Shown here: positions 1 through 12,099 of the stretch, piece after piece
How positions within the stretch are numbered: position 1 is the stretch's first letter
Layout of the letters: every line of letters begins with the position of its first letter
Origin: Pyrocephalus nanus
Taxonomy: Eukaryota > Chordata > Aves > Passeriformes > Tyrannidae
Assembly: GCA_038380795.1 (NCBI GenBank)
Contig: CM076266.1
Span: forward strand, 37,089,425-37,153,424
DNA: 64,000 bases
Reading direction: 5' to 3'
Translations under genes and position numbers: made by a program
Notes under the pieces: model-generated
Databases searched by the model: none
What the model was told of the DNA's origin: nothing
The model's input: the letters and a program-made list of their open reading frames with translations, nothing else

Positions 1-2888
1 CAGAACAGATCCCATTTTAGTGTGAAGGTCATGTTTGTATAAAAGCCACTCTCAACCTTTTTTCTATAATTATTGGAAACAATTTGATGTAGATGAAGAG
101 GTGAAAAAAACAAGGACAGAAATAATTTTGTAGAATTTAACAACAATAATCACTATCCCAAGTATTCTAATTCTTATGTTACTGTATATTAACAAACCCA
201 ATATGAAATATAGGCCTACCAGGCCTAAACTGATCTTTTCTTATAGAATTGTTTCAAGTAGGTCGTACTTAAAAAAGAAGCTCCATAATGTACAATGCAT
301 AGCTTTTATTAACCTTTGGCCTTTTATCTAGACTGACACTTAGATAAATTCTTTTCCTCATAGTTCAACATCTTTCTTGAACCTACAGTAAAGTCATCCT
401 GTTGGATTCAAGCTTCCCAATTTCCGTGACAAAGCAGTGACATCAAAGCCTCAGCTTTACTCTTTCATTAAAAAGGAAGAAAGAGTGGGGCTCAGAGCAG
501 AACTGCTGTAACTCTCGTGTCATTTTTTTCCCTTGTATGTGAATCATATGCCAACCTACAAAGATTTAGTTAATGAATTTATTTGCTATTCCAGCATTCT
601 CGCTGTTTCTTGGTACTGACATCTTGGCTGATGGATTTGAGAACTGTTCAATGCAAAAATGTATTCATATACTCAAAATTCACAAATAGGGGTGGAGCTG
701 CATGATTTGGTATCCAAGTTGTGTTGTTATGAGCCTTTAGAAATTAAACCGGCAGTTGTCCAAAATAAGTTTTATTTTGGCTACAGAACTGAAAATTGTG
801 TTCATTAGACTCTTGCAAAAACAAAGCTTTGCTCATTTATTTGTCAAAAGTAAATTAGTCAAAATATCTATTTAGCAGCGTTTTACTTCAGATGTTCATG
901 AATTATTTATCTCAATATTTTCCCTGTTTGACTGTGATACTAGATTCTCTTAATTAGCTACAAATATCTTAAATTATAGAAGGGCAGCTACTAGAGGAGA
1001 ATTCCCATATTAATATGGGGTTTATTTATAAATGTTTACTGCCCCTTTATAATATACTGTCTAAGTGTAATTCTGTAAACACTGCAATTTACTAATATCG
1101 GCTGGGGAAGCCTCAAGCTTGGCTGTTTTATTCTCAGATATGTTAAGCCCTGTATTACATATGTAAACAGAAATCTTACAGGCTATAATGTTTTTGCAAT
1201 GGAGTTCTTTTTTCTTCATTTATTGACTTGGAGGTCAAATGTAGAGATTTTGGATGTTTCATTGGACCAACATACCATTCATCTATATAACGCAATTTCC
1301 TAAAGGCCTACTGACATTAAGCATCCAAGATTCCAGATGAATGCATTGCTCTTCTCCTCTCTACGGTTTTTGCCCAAGAGAGAAAATCAATATATGGCTC
1401 CATGTTTCTACCTGAATGTTTGGACTGAAACCTTGCTTCCACTGAACACAGTAATAGTTTTTCTCACTGACTTCAAAGAGGCCAGTGTTTCACCCTTCAT
1501 TTCCCTGCTGGTTACTGCTTTTCCCTTTAAGCTACCACATATCATAAAAAGTGATGTGCTTTGGAAACTATAATGTGCCACAGTAAAAGTTGTAATGCCA
1601 CAAGGCAGTGTCAATATATATTTTTATGCAGTAGTGGGAGGAGGAAATAAACCAGGAGAGACATATGGTCCTACTCAAAAACTCGAGGTTTTCGTGGCAT
1701 TTAAAAATGAAAATGCATCCTTTCAAGCAAAAAAACTCCACATACACCTGCCTAGTACCATACCACTAACGGCAGCCACAAGGTAAACAGAGGTTTACCA
1801 AAATATCTGTTCTTACCATTTCTCAGTCTCAAAGAAGGTTAGAAATAGGATTTTGAGCTCTAAGAGGTTTGTGAGAAAGGAGCAAGTATCAAACAAGTTC
1901 TGCAGATCCTAGGTATTGACCCATAATCCTGGGGAAACCCAGATTTTAATAAGGTTTTTCAGTAAGATTTTAGTAAGCCATCACGTCATGGATTACCTTG
2001 CTTATTTAGTTAACTTTTCCAAATCATATATCTTCTGTCTAACACCCTTTGCTGTAGTTTTAAGCCTCCAGACAGAATATATATAAAGATATATGACGAA
2101 TTTCTACTAAAAAGATAAAAATAGAACTGCCTCTATCCTGCAACCAGCTCTTGTCCAATTCCCAGGAAAAGAGGATAAGCTTTGTCTCGCATTTAGAACT
2201 GGATAAAGTTATCTTGTATGCAGATTATAAGAGTACAGATGAATAGAGAAAGTGAGTAATAGGGACAGAAACTTTCGCAGTTTAGGTTGTTTGCCCCTTT
2301 TAGTTTCCTAAGTCAGGTCCATTTTAAGTATGTGAAAGCCCTGACCTTGAATTGAAGGCCATGTCTTGATCCTAGAGCCATTAAAACCAAACCTTCACCA
2401 AATTCACTATCATCAAAACCTCCCCCTCTGAAACTCCCAGTAGTACTTTGATGAGGTCTGTATTTTTAAACCTGGTATCTGTGATTTGGGGGAGAATATT
2501 TGGCCAGCAAAGATAAAAGCTCAACTTAATAGGTAGTAAAGAATGTGTCCATTCCATAAATATTTTTGTATATATAGTCTGTATCTACAAGGATAAAAGC
2601 ACAACTGAGGGAACATTTTAATGAAATCTAGTAAAGAGTATGTCTATACCATAAATAGTTTAATATATAGGTATAGTTATGTATGTATATGGCCTGCACC
2701 ATGAGTAGAAATTTGCTAAGTAACTATCTAAGACTGCCAATGGAAAAAACTGACAAAGTTAATGAAGGCAAAATAAAATCTCCAGTTTAAAATCAGCATC
2801 AGAGGTAAACACCACACCAGGAGGTGAACAAATGTCTCCTGATAGTCAAGTCAGGAGCCTATCTTCAATACCTGTCATGGCTCTTATC
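1..2888. other. AT-rich non-coding stretch, no gene recognised
   Basis: I see no gene, RNA gene or mobile element in this stretch. It is AT-rich with very few CpGs. The only open frames are short: about 78 codons at 1337-1573 on the plus strand with an opposite-strand shadow at 1408-1614, and 63 codons at 1595-1786. None has a recognisable motif, and their length is what chance gives in DNA of this composition. It could be intron or intergenic spacer. Confidence 0.7.
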
Positions 2889-2959
2889 TGTTGTTTTTTG
2901 TTTTGTTTTGTTTTGTTGGGGTTTTTTTCGGTTGGATTGGTTTGTTTGGGTTTTTTTGA
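2889..2959. repeat. T/G-rich low-complexity tract with (TTTTG)n core
   Basis: The plus strand carries a run of TTTTG units followed by G-and-T-only sequence with almost no C or A. The strand asymmetry resembles tracts near 19.8 kb and 50.6 kb and, in reverse complement, 53.9 kb. I infer a decayed microsatellite or an expanded retroposon tail. There is no adjoining element body that I recognise. Confidence 0.8.
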
Positions 2960-5900
2960 GGAAGAAAGAATGCTTGATTAAGCTAATTCTTTGGCTTTCT
3001 CCATTTGGTACATAATTAACTGAATATTGAATAGTAGTTTTGCATGTTACATAAAATCAGCTTAAGTGGACAGGAAAACATTGAGAGTACAAATGAGCTC
3101 TCATCAGTGACTGAATATCCTATTGTCTATGACTCAAAAGGAAAGTAAACAGAGGTGCCTGTACCCAACCTGCCTTTCATTCCACAGACATAAAAAACCT
3201 CAGAACTCCTGCTTTCATTATTATCCTGACATTTTGAAACATGCAAAAACGTTGTGTGAAATGCAAATTCTAGGGAATTTTGTCAGAGGCAAGTGCTACA
3301 AATTATATGATTCTAAAATTGCACATTATTTTAAAGATAAAATTAGATGAAAGCTATATAAGAGAGTCATAAATAAGTATCTGTGTGCAAATAACATTAA
3401 CACATCATAAGCTTAGCTTAATGGAATGGGGGCTGAAAAAGCATTGAGGATGATTTAGTTCAAGTTTGCAAGTTCTTGGCTACAGAGAACATACAGTGCA
3501 AGATTTCAAGGCCTGGGCTGTTCCCCAGGGAATGCTGTGAAAAGAAAGTTGAATGTCATTTAGTTAACATTCTGCTGTGAACACCAGTAAAAGGACAACC
3601 CTTTCAGGCTCTGCAGAGGTCCCATTTAGCAATGGTTGGTTTATCCAACAGCATTAGGAGCACTGTGCTCTCAAAAAGTTCAGAAACTGAAGGGAAAGAG
3701 CTCCACCGTAGAAACAGCAAAATGTTTTTATGTCTTCAGAAGGAAATGCCTCAGAAGAATGAATAATGAGATGGAATGACTTGCTGAGGACCAACCTCTT
3801 GCATCAAAGTTCATCCTGAAAAGAAAATGGAAACGTCTGGTGCAAATGTTAAGGATTAAGTCAAAGTGTATCCAGCTTCAAGAGTGCCAATAGGCAACTG
3901 AGGAAATTTGCCAATGATTAATCAGATTAACTCTCCACACTCACCAAAGTTAGTAGAATTACAGCCAAACATGGCACAGGGCAAAGAAGGTTGTTCACTA
4001 GCCTTTATTTGTCCTGTCAGCTACCCCTGACACTCAAAAAAAAAAAAAAATTAATGAATTAAGCAAAATTTTTCTTCCTTCACTCCTAGTTGTGAAGAGC
4101 AGCCAGTAGGAAGAGTGGTAGAATTTCAGACAACCCTGTGCCATGGATCACCTTAGTTGGAAAAAGGCAACAACTGAGCAGGATGTGCTTGTGTGTCTGT
4201 GAGACACCATCTATATACACATCTGTGAGTGTGTGTGTGTGAGTCTCTGTGTGTACCACCGCTCACATACATATAGCCTTGGGAAAGGCAGAAATATTTC
4301 ATGACTGCCTGGATATGAAGCCATTTTTCTCTCTCCACTGATAAAGAAATAATTTTTGTGGTCATTAGAAAGCTGTGCATAATTTTCTTAAAACATTTTG
4401 CGACATCTGGAGCCCTATTTTCCTCTCCATAGGCTGCTTAACTCTTATTAATATCAATGGGGGTTATGCACACATGTGGAGAATAAATTAGATTCTTCAT
4501 TGTTTCCTTCTGATAAAATTAAATGTTCTTTCCACATGTTAAAATTAGCTCACAAAGTGTTGTTCTCATGGTATTAGAAATAGAGATCATTAGTTGCTAA
4601 ATGAATCCTAAATTATTTTGCCTCTTGAAAGACCTTATCCTACTTCTTTTAGAATTAGAAACTAGTTGTCAAAAGCTTCAGTCAGAACTTGAGGGAGGCA
4701 TCAGCTTTGGTATGATTTTATGACTATTAATTTCATCCTTAGGTTTTATAGAAAGCCTTTTCTCCCAGTATGGTGCATTATACAGAATAGATCGGTGACA
4801 GTAGTTTTTTCATACTAATAAATGGCTAAACTCTTTTGTAGTCAAATTTTTATCAATCAATTCTTACTTCCTTTTTCCTTATTTACAAGCATTGGAAGAC
4901 AAATGTTTCTGTCACAGCCAGTAGCAGAACTGTCTTAACTCATTTTCTTCTGATGCCTGTAAGTGAAAAATGCTAAATGAATTTTCAGTGACACGAATTT
5001 GAGATGCAATTTAAGACCATCATTATACAGGGGCTCATTATTGTGCACAATTTGGTATATGTAAGATGCAGGGATGGTTTTTATACTCTTTGCAGCGTTT
5101 TTGTAGGGCAAATGATTATATTTTTAGCAGACCTATTAATGTTTATCCTTGACATTGCATCCAAGAAATAGCTGCAGTGATTATTCCTTAGACCTTTTGC
5201 CATTTTTAGAATATGGAATACTGATCATTAACATTCAACTCAGTCGTAAAAGCAATTCCCTGAGGGATGATGACATCAAATAAATTGGACCATCTTCTTA
5301 GAAAATGTATCCCCTATGGATCGCTCAGTAGCAAAGAATGATGAAGCATTACAACTTCCTAGGACAGAACTGGAGATGAAGCTGCAGCTGCAAATGAAGG
5401 AGGAGGAATAGCGTGTTGGTAACGCCTGCCAAACTGTCCCAGAAGTGGTGTAAGATGGGTGAATGTCTACAACTTGAGAGACTGGGGGATTCTGTAATGT
5501 TAGAAACCTCTTTTAGGTACAGTCTTGGAAAATAATTTGTCAGAACTCTAGTGAATAAAAACTGTGTAAACTCAACTTTAAGCTACCATTAAAAAAAGGG
5601 AAGAAGCCAAAAGAACTTGTACCTGTGCCATGGATGGAGTCAAGAAACGGGAATTCAAGAAACAGGACTCACTGAAGTTACTTGACCCATCAGTCAAGGC
5701 AGTATTAGCAGATAAAAACCGATGATCAAGTTATGGGAGTATAAATTGTATATTATGGAGATTTATCAAAATCAAGAATAAGTATAATTTTTCAATATTA
5801 TTTCTTATAGTATTTAGCAACATGAAGAATAGTTTTTCATTGTAATTCATAACCCATTTTTCTCAGAACTATAGTTAGTGCTCCTAAAATATAGGATTTT

Positions 5901-6230
5901 GCTTTTTTGTTATAAACTCAATATGCCTTGTAATATCTTTGAGACCTTGAAACAAGATGCAATCTTTTTGATGTCTAGTTTTACTTGCTTTCCATATTTT
6001 AATTACATTTTTTCTTTTTAATTGCAATAATATATGTCAAATTATGGTGGAAAGAGGAAACTATTATTTGTGACTAAACAAACTATAGCTTCTGATATTT
6101 ATTTTTACTCCTGGTTTGATCTCTGGATGTCTTTTAGGCTTAACTTGGGTTTGACATAACTTCTAGGTCTTCAAATGTTTTAATTTGAGAGATTGTGACT
6201 TGAGAAGGCTTGCAATGAACCATTCAAGTC
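2960..6230. other. Non-coding stretch with short simple repeats
   Basis: No gene is supported. It contains an A15 run at 4036-4050 and an interrupted (GT)n microsatellite at about 4225-4255. Open frames of 75 codons at 3123-3350 (plus) and 4153-4380 (minus) have no family motif, and the second runs through the GT repeat. A weak acceptor/donor pair around 4919-4961 (donor CCT followed by GTAAGTG) is not convincing as an exon. Confidence 0.65.
4225..4255. repeat. Interrupted (GT)n microsatellite
   Basis: Alternating GT units interrupted by GAGTCTC. It is short and likely polymorphic. It lies inside a minus-strand open frame that is therefore probably spurious. Confidence 0.85.
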
Positions 6231-6234
6231 ATCC

Positions 6235-6400
6235 CATAGTGAGTGGGATCCACAATATGAGGACACCTAAATTTAGGCATCTAAATGTTTTAGTGACTTA
6301 GCTCCCATTATAGTAAATCAAGATTTTGTCAAGATCACCACTGGATCTCAAAGAGCCATTCAGCTGCCCAGGTAATAGGTATCTGTTTTACAGAAAGAAG
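6235..6400. repeat. Possible ancient amniote interspersed-repeat relic
   Basis: The segment contains the phrases CACCTAAATTTAGGCATCTA (a near-palindromic AAATTTAGG core) and GACTTAGCTCCCATTATAGT, followed by a stretch on a 'checked by context' pattern of repeated CTGGATCTCAAAGAGCC-like wording. These resemble, from memory, the 'cctaaatttaggcacctaaat ... ttagctcccattg' wording of an old interspersed repeat found in birds and reptiles. I cannot name the family with certainty and the boundaries are approximate. Confidence 0.3.
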
Positions 6401-9400
6401 CTGATTCTGCTCTGCTGCAACTGAATCCCATCAGTATGAGTCCTACATAGAGTTTTAAAAAAATTAGAGGTTATTCTAAACCTCCCATCTTAAACTCCAG
6501 CTATTTAGTCCAGAGAGTAAGATCTGGTTCACTGATTTTTTTTTTCCAGTTGATTAGAATGAGGCATTTATTTTACTAGGCCAATCTATTCTCTTTACTG
6601 CATTTTATGCTGGGCAATTGCCCTGTGATGGTCTTAGTATGTCAGAGGTAGGCTATATTATGTGCAGTCTTATTTCCTCTATTTGAGCTTTTTCCATGCT
6701 TGAGAATAATCTTAACCTCTTTAAGTCAGCTTATTTAGGGATTTATGACTTACAGTGTAAGAGGACTCCTGCAGTGGCTGAAACATTTGGACCTGAGGAA
6801 CCAGAACAGTCTTGGCCAGTTGCTAAGCACTTTCTCAGGTACTCCCCAGGCCTTGCAAAGCTCCCTGAGTTAAAGCCTGGGTATGTGTAATGAGAGAAGG
6901 TACTTCCTTCTTTCCACTTAAATTCTGACCACACCATCACTGGAGTCCCTTCTCCCTGTTGCTTTTATCATACCATTTTAGTGAAAGAACGAGTTAGTGA
7001 ATCTTAAGGTTTCCTTAAAAAAAAAAAAAAAAAAGTTTCTAGCATTTCTAGCACTCAAAATGAAATAGAAGACAAGCAAATCCTTCCAACCAAAGTTGTG
7101 ATTGAATTAGCTTTTCAAATAAATCTCAGAATCCAAATCTATTACAAACTCAAGGGGAGGGTATTGCCTCTTAGTCTGTCCTGACAAAAAAATGTTCTGC
7201 AAATGAGTTTACCATAAAGATATGTTGGAACCAGTCTGGAAGCCAACACACCAGTTAAGCTGCTGTTGGCATGAAGTCTCTCCAGTAAGGTCACTGTCTC
7301 AAAATACTTTTCAGAAAGGAATTCTGGTACTTGGTGAAATGTGAGTAGTTTTAAAATAAACAGTGGGGTGATAAATCCTTTCCTGTTAAAGAGCCTCCAT
7401 AATCCACAATGACTTCTTCAGTAAAGAAAAGTGGGTGCAAGCTCAGGGTAGAGGACTTTGCGCAGGAGTCAAAGCCAGATCTATGCTCTAGAAATGCACA
7501 GGTGTATTGGCATCTTGTGAGAATATTGATGTAGTAATTTCTTAGCTATTTTCTTTGGAACTCTCACAATCATACTAGTTATGTGTCACATGCTGATAAC
7601 AAATACCACACGTGTAGCTCCAGCCCCTACAAGCAGCATTCAGTGCACTTTTCTGTTCTTTTAAAAGCAATTTTTTTCAAACAGATTAACACATAAGAAG
7701 TAATATCATCAGTTGTCCTTGAGGGGGGAAATTTTTGGTTATTGTGACTTTCATTCAAAACTAGTCAGGAAATTTTGCTGCAGAAATATACAATAATTTT
7801 ATTGCTTAAGGCTTTCAGGTTTCTGCTGAGGACACAAAGCTGTCCAATTATGTTTGTGAGTGTTTTTTTTGCTTCCTCATTCAAGAAGACCAATTGGCCA
7901 CATGTGTTGATGGTGGCCACTAAGGCTGAATTATTTTTGTCTTTGCTGGGGGTATCAGGATCTGCTGGATAAAATGGATAAAATGGAAGAGTAAATGATG
8001 CTGAAGTATTACACTGGAAGATTACTTGTTAACTTTGTTATGGCTAATAAAATTCTAATTTGCAAGGCTTGATTCACTGCAGTTGAAATGCATGTGAGTA
8101 ATATGGAATTACTCTGGTTAAAGCTATTTAAAGAAGAGGCCTACATGACAAATGTATTATGCAGGAAAGAATTATTGCTTTTTTTCCCTCTTGAACTGAG
8201 GTTAATCTATACTTGCTTTCTGTCCACCAGGTATGCTTGGATTTACAGCTCTGCTCTTCTAAAAACCAATTAATTCCATTTAAGTGCAGTTGGAATGTGT
8301 TCAGAGATGATATTGGACTTCTGATTATTGAGCATACATTGAAACATGAGGTTTTAACCTTAACTGAATGTATCAGTTGTCTATCACTGAGACCACAAAC
8401 TTCTTTAATTTACACTGTGGGAAAAAACCAAAACATCTCCTAAATCAAATAATCTCAATATTAGAGGAAAGTTTTGCAATCAAATCCCAGTGCAGTGCCT
8501 TGAACTTCTTGATGTCTTTAATATTAATTAAAATGTGTAAAACGTATTTTCAATAAAATAAAATAGAGCTTCTTGCTCAGAGTTTGTGTATAGCATAAAA
8601 CACAGTTATGAATGGTTTCTGCAGGTGGATTTTAATACACATTCTCTTGTCTACTTTTTGTTATGATTAAATTATCCTCATTCTGCAGACTCAAACCAGA
8701 ACTTCTGTAAACTGTAGTGCAGTTCTACACAGCTCCTATCACTGCTGCCTTTTAGTCACATGTCTTAATCACAAGGTCCTTCCTTAGTTGTAAAAGTAGT
8801 TTTGCAGGAACAAATATGTATGATGAAATTTCATACTCTGCTTTTGTCCAGGAAAAAAAGGAAATAAATTGGTTTTGAGGGCAGTATCAAATTCCATGGT
8901 TATGGATTTAATTATATAGAAATTTAATTTCTAGAAGCTGAATTCATTGTATTATTTAGGGTTGTGGATGGAAGTGAATGAAATAGCATTTATGTCAGAG
9001 CTGTGAACCGATGGCAATGCATCATGACTACCCATTTTTCACTGTGTCACATCCACTCTCCACAGAACTTTCATTTTAAAAGTTCATAGTCTGTCATTCA
9101 CATGAAAAACCAAGGAATTCTCAGTGAGCTGATTATTTGTACGTAAAAGATATAGAAAATCTAAAGTTCCTTGAACTAACTTCTTGCAAGATCTCTGCTT
9201 TTATTTGCTTCCTGAGAAACAACTTTGACATAAGAAGTGTCTTGGCTTGTCCTTATCATGAGATACACTGTAAAGCTGGAAGAGTTTTGGATGCCAAATT
9301 CTTACTCTCTTCACCTTTGCAGAAGTGCTCATGAAACATATCACTCAGGGTTGTCTTTCTACCCCTTCACAGTCACATAAAACCAAGAGTGAAAATAACT

Positions 9401-10330
9401 ATTTTTAAGTGTAAAGTTTTGAGAATACAAAGGCTTGTGTGGAGAGTTTATGTCCAATGTCTATTACCTACTATCTCAGCAATATTTTGGTTTGCACTTA
9501 TCTGAAAGACCTATGCTAGAGGAATTTTATCTTTTTTTCAGAACCGTGACTTGGTACCCCTGAAGCTTTGAGCATTTCCATGTTTCTTAATGGCAATACG
9601 AAAGACACCAAATTTTTTTTCTGAAAGTCACTTAATTGATCCTTCTATGATACTCATCTAGCACATGCACTTTGAGATGTGAAATCCTGAATATCAATAG
9701 TTAAGTCATCCTGGTGCACCTTATAAAAAAAACTTGGCTGCTTTTAATGAAATGAGATGACGTATCTAATGACTGAAAGATGACACTGCCAAAACCAAAA
9801 ATTGCCCTAAGTGGAAGTAATGACAAGCCATAGTGAAGGATTTTAGATACACCTTTCTTTATACCTGAACCTGCTCAACCTGTTAAACATTCTAGGCTAC
9901 AACTAGTGGAAGCTAATGGGGAGATGTGGATGACATTAGTTAGGGGACTGACCATTCCACCTCATGCAAAACCTTGAATGAAATTACCAGGTGAGGACAG
10001 AAATATCCACTGCTAAAAAGAAATTGAAACTGTATCTTCCTTAGCCACGCTAACTGATGCATTCCACTGTGATCATCTGAGAGCTGACAAGGGGAAAGTT
10101 TACCTACCAGCACCTCTTGTAGGAGTATCAAAATTTTGTTTAGCAGTTGCATTTAAAATTAAAGGAAGTGTTTTGTTCCAGTGACCTGGAGTCAGTCAGA
10201 GGATAAAATCTGTGTGCTTTCTTTTTGTGCCAAGGTAGGAGAACCAACAATTATGAGAGGAAGTTAAATTCCCTCACACCTTTCCTGCCTGTTTTCTGAA
10301 AGCAGATCTTCCACCCTGCTGGTTACAGTC
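6401..10330. other. Non-coding stretch, no gene recognised
   Basis: AT-rich, with an A18 run at 7017-7034 and a 10-bp tandem duplication (TGGATAAAA units) near 7966-7986. Short open frames, for example 64 codons at 6696-6890 and 76 codons at 8213-8443, lack motifs and overlap other frames. I see no RNA gene or retroposon body. Confidence 0.65.
7017..7034. repeat. A18 homopolymer
   Basis: Uninterrupted run of 18 A. No processed pseudogene or SINE body is visible immediately upstream, so I leave it as a homopolymer. Confidence 0.9.
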
Positions 10331-10830
10331 TGCCAGCTTTCATTTGTACTGGTTTCCCATAACCCATGTTAGAGTAGGTTTTAGTGTCCTCTCCATGCTG
10401 TTACTCCTTTCACACAATTTCCTGTGACTTGCTCCTGCTATATTGTGAAAACAGTGATTGAACCAGACTGGCACATCGTGGTGTGCTGTGGTAGCACTTG
10501 CAAAAGCCTTGATGGCACCTCCCACAGACAGTCTGCTCAGGGTTATTTTCCTCATATTTGTGCTCTCAGAAATCTGTGTCAGTTGCCAAGAGAGGAAGAA
10601 ACGTGATCCCTGTGAGTGCAAGGGTTGTGTCTGGTCTCTTCTGACATGGTGCTGGTTGCTGCCAACCTCTGCTCTAGGGGTGCAGTGCTGTGACCTCACG
10701 GCTGGGTGTAAAGCTGGAACATAAACTGCGCAAACCTCTGCCATGCTTGTTGCTGTCTCTTCCTTCTCTGGAGGAATTAATGTGCTCACCAGATGGTTAG
10801 AACACCACACTGTCAAAATATCTAGCTAAC
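10331..10830. other. Moderately GC-richer segment with overlapping chance open frames
   Basis: This segment has the second-longest open frame of the window, 158 codons on the minus strand at 10340-10816, with plus-strand frames of 60 and 88 codons (10424-10606, 10458-10724) over the same bases. Open frames on both strands of slightly GC-richer DNA are expected, because stop codons are rarer there. The minus-strand product shows no domain, repeat or signal peptide that I recognise. I do not call a gene. It could equally be an unrecognised repeat fragment. Confidence 0.4.
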
Positions 10831-11849
10831 ATATTAGACACACATTTTGCCCATTTGAGAAAGCTTGTCTTTAGGCATACTGCTGAACCAAGGGCTCCCA
10901 TTTTATTGTGAACTCCAATTGTTTTCCTAACTTTACATCAGGGGCTTGACTTTATCAAAGTTAACATCTTCAGCAGAAACATTTTGCTGCAACTTTCTTT
11001 TCGAAGTCTAAAGGTTGCAGCAGTGTCAAATGGATTAAAAAGGAGCTGTATAATTTGCATTAATTCAACTATGTACTGCACCTGATTTCTGGTTTGGTGC
11101 ATTCATTCATTCACTTCTCTCTGTGCTCCTGTGTTTTCACCTAGACCTTCCACATGTGTGAATTTGGGAGACCCTTCCAGCCACCCCAGCCTCCAAAAGA
11201 GCAAACACCATGAAATAAAAGCATCCCAGTCCTTTCAGTACAATGCAGAGTGACGACTGAAACACTGCGAGATGACTGTATTGCCACACACAGGATTCAA
11301 TCAAGAATATTCAAGAAGTGGTTCCCTGGCATTTTGTATCGGAAGTGGCCCTGGGCCACCCTGGTCTCTAGTTTGTGTTTTCAAGATCAAGCCTTCCTAC
11401 TAACTGTTCCCTTCTTTAAATCCATTGAAAAACACCCAATGATGGGCAGCCTGCTTTCTAAAGGTCAACTGGTTTTGTATGAGTGGAACTAATGTGCTTC
11501 TCATACTGCTGCAAGAGCATTAGTGTTATTTTCTGATTCATCTACTTTACCTGCAGAAGATTGTAAGTAGCACAGTCTTGCTGCACAGCTGGGCAAGGGG
11601 CATTTGAACGGCCTCTTGACCACCTGCTTTTTATCAGGTATCACCATGCTAAGCCAAGGAGGGATTTAAAAAACACTTAGAGGAACAAAAAATAAGCACT
11701 GGACCCACATATACACAGTCTAAAAATCATTCTTTGGGTAACTCATACGGGAAGTATGCCTGAGGGCTGGCAAGAGTCCTGACAGAGTGACTAACATCCT
11801 CACTGAAATCAGCAGGATAAATGAATTTTAGCCTTGCCAGTGTAAGAAA

Positions 11850-11990
11850 GTCACGTTGCCAGTTTGGTCTTTCCGAGAGCCAAATCACAGTGAAAAGCAA
11901 GAACCAGATCCTGATGTGTAGCCGAGCGAGGCAGCACGCCGCTCTCAGTGTGTGGTCGAGCTGGCGGGAAGCACATCTTTGCCGATCTTC
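11850..11990. promoter_or_regulatory. Small CpG cluster
   Basis: Nine CpG dinucleotides fall between about 11,854 and 11,984, seven of them in the last 62 bp, while surrounding kilobases have very few. The segment is also locally GC-richer. This may be a small unmethylated regulatory element, the remains of an LTR, or an exon. No TATA box or clear splice pair defines it, and a 79-codon plus-strand frame (11821-12060) has no recognised motif. The regulatory label is an inference from composition only. Confidence 0.25.
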
Positions 11991-12099
11991 TGCTCATTCT
12001 GCACACCCAGCAACAAAGAGCTCAGGGAGGGAGGGCTGTATGGCTGCCTCTGGGGTGTGATGAGAGTGACAGTCCTCAGAGCCCCTTTGCAGGCTTCCT

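Noticed and set aside
10340..10816. 158-codon minus-strand open frame
   Set aside because: No domain or motif, overlapped by plus-strand frames, and located in slightly GC-richer DNA where chance frames are longer.
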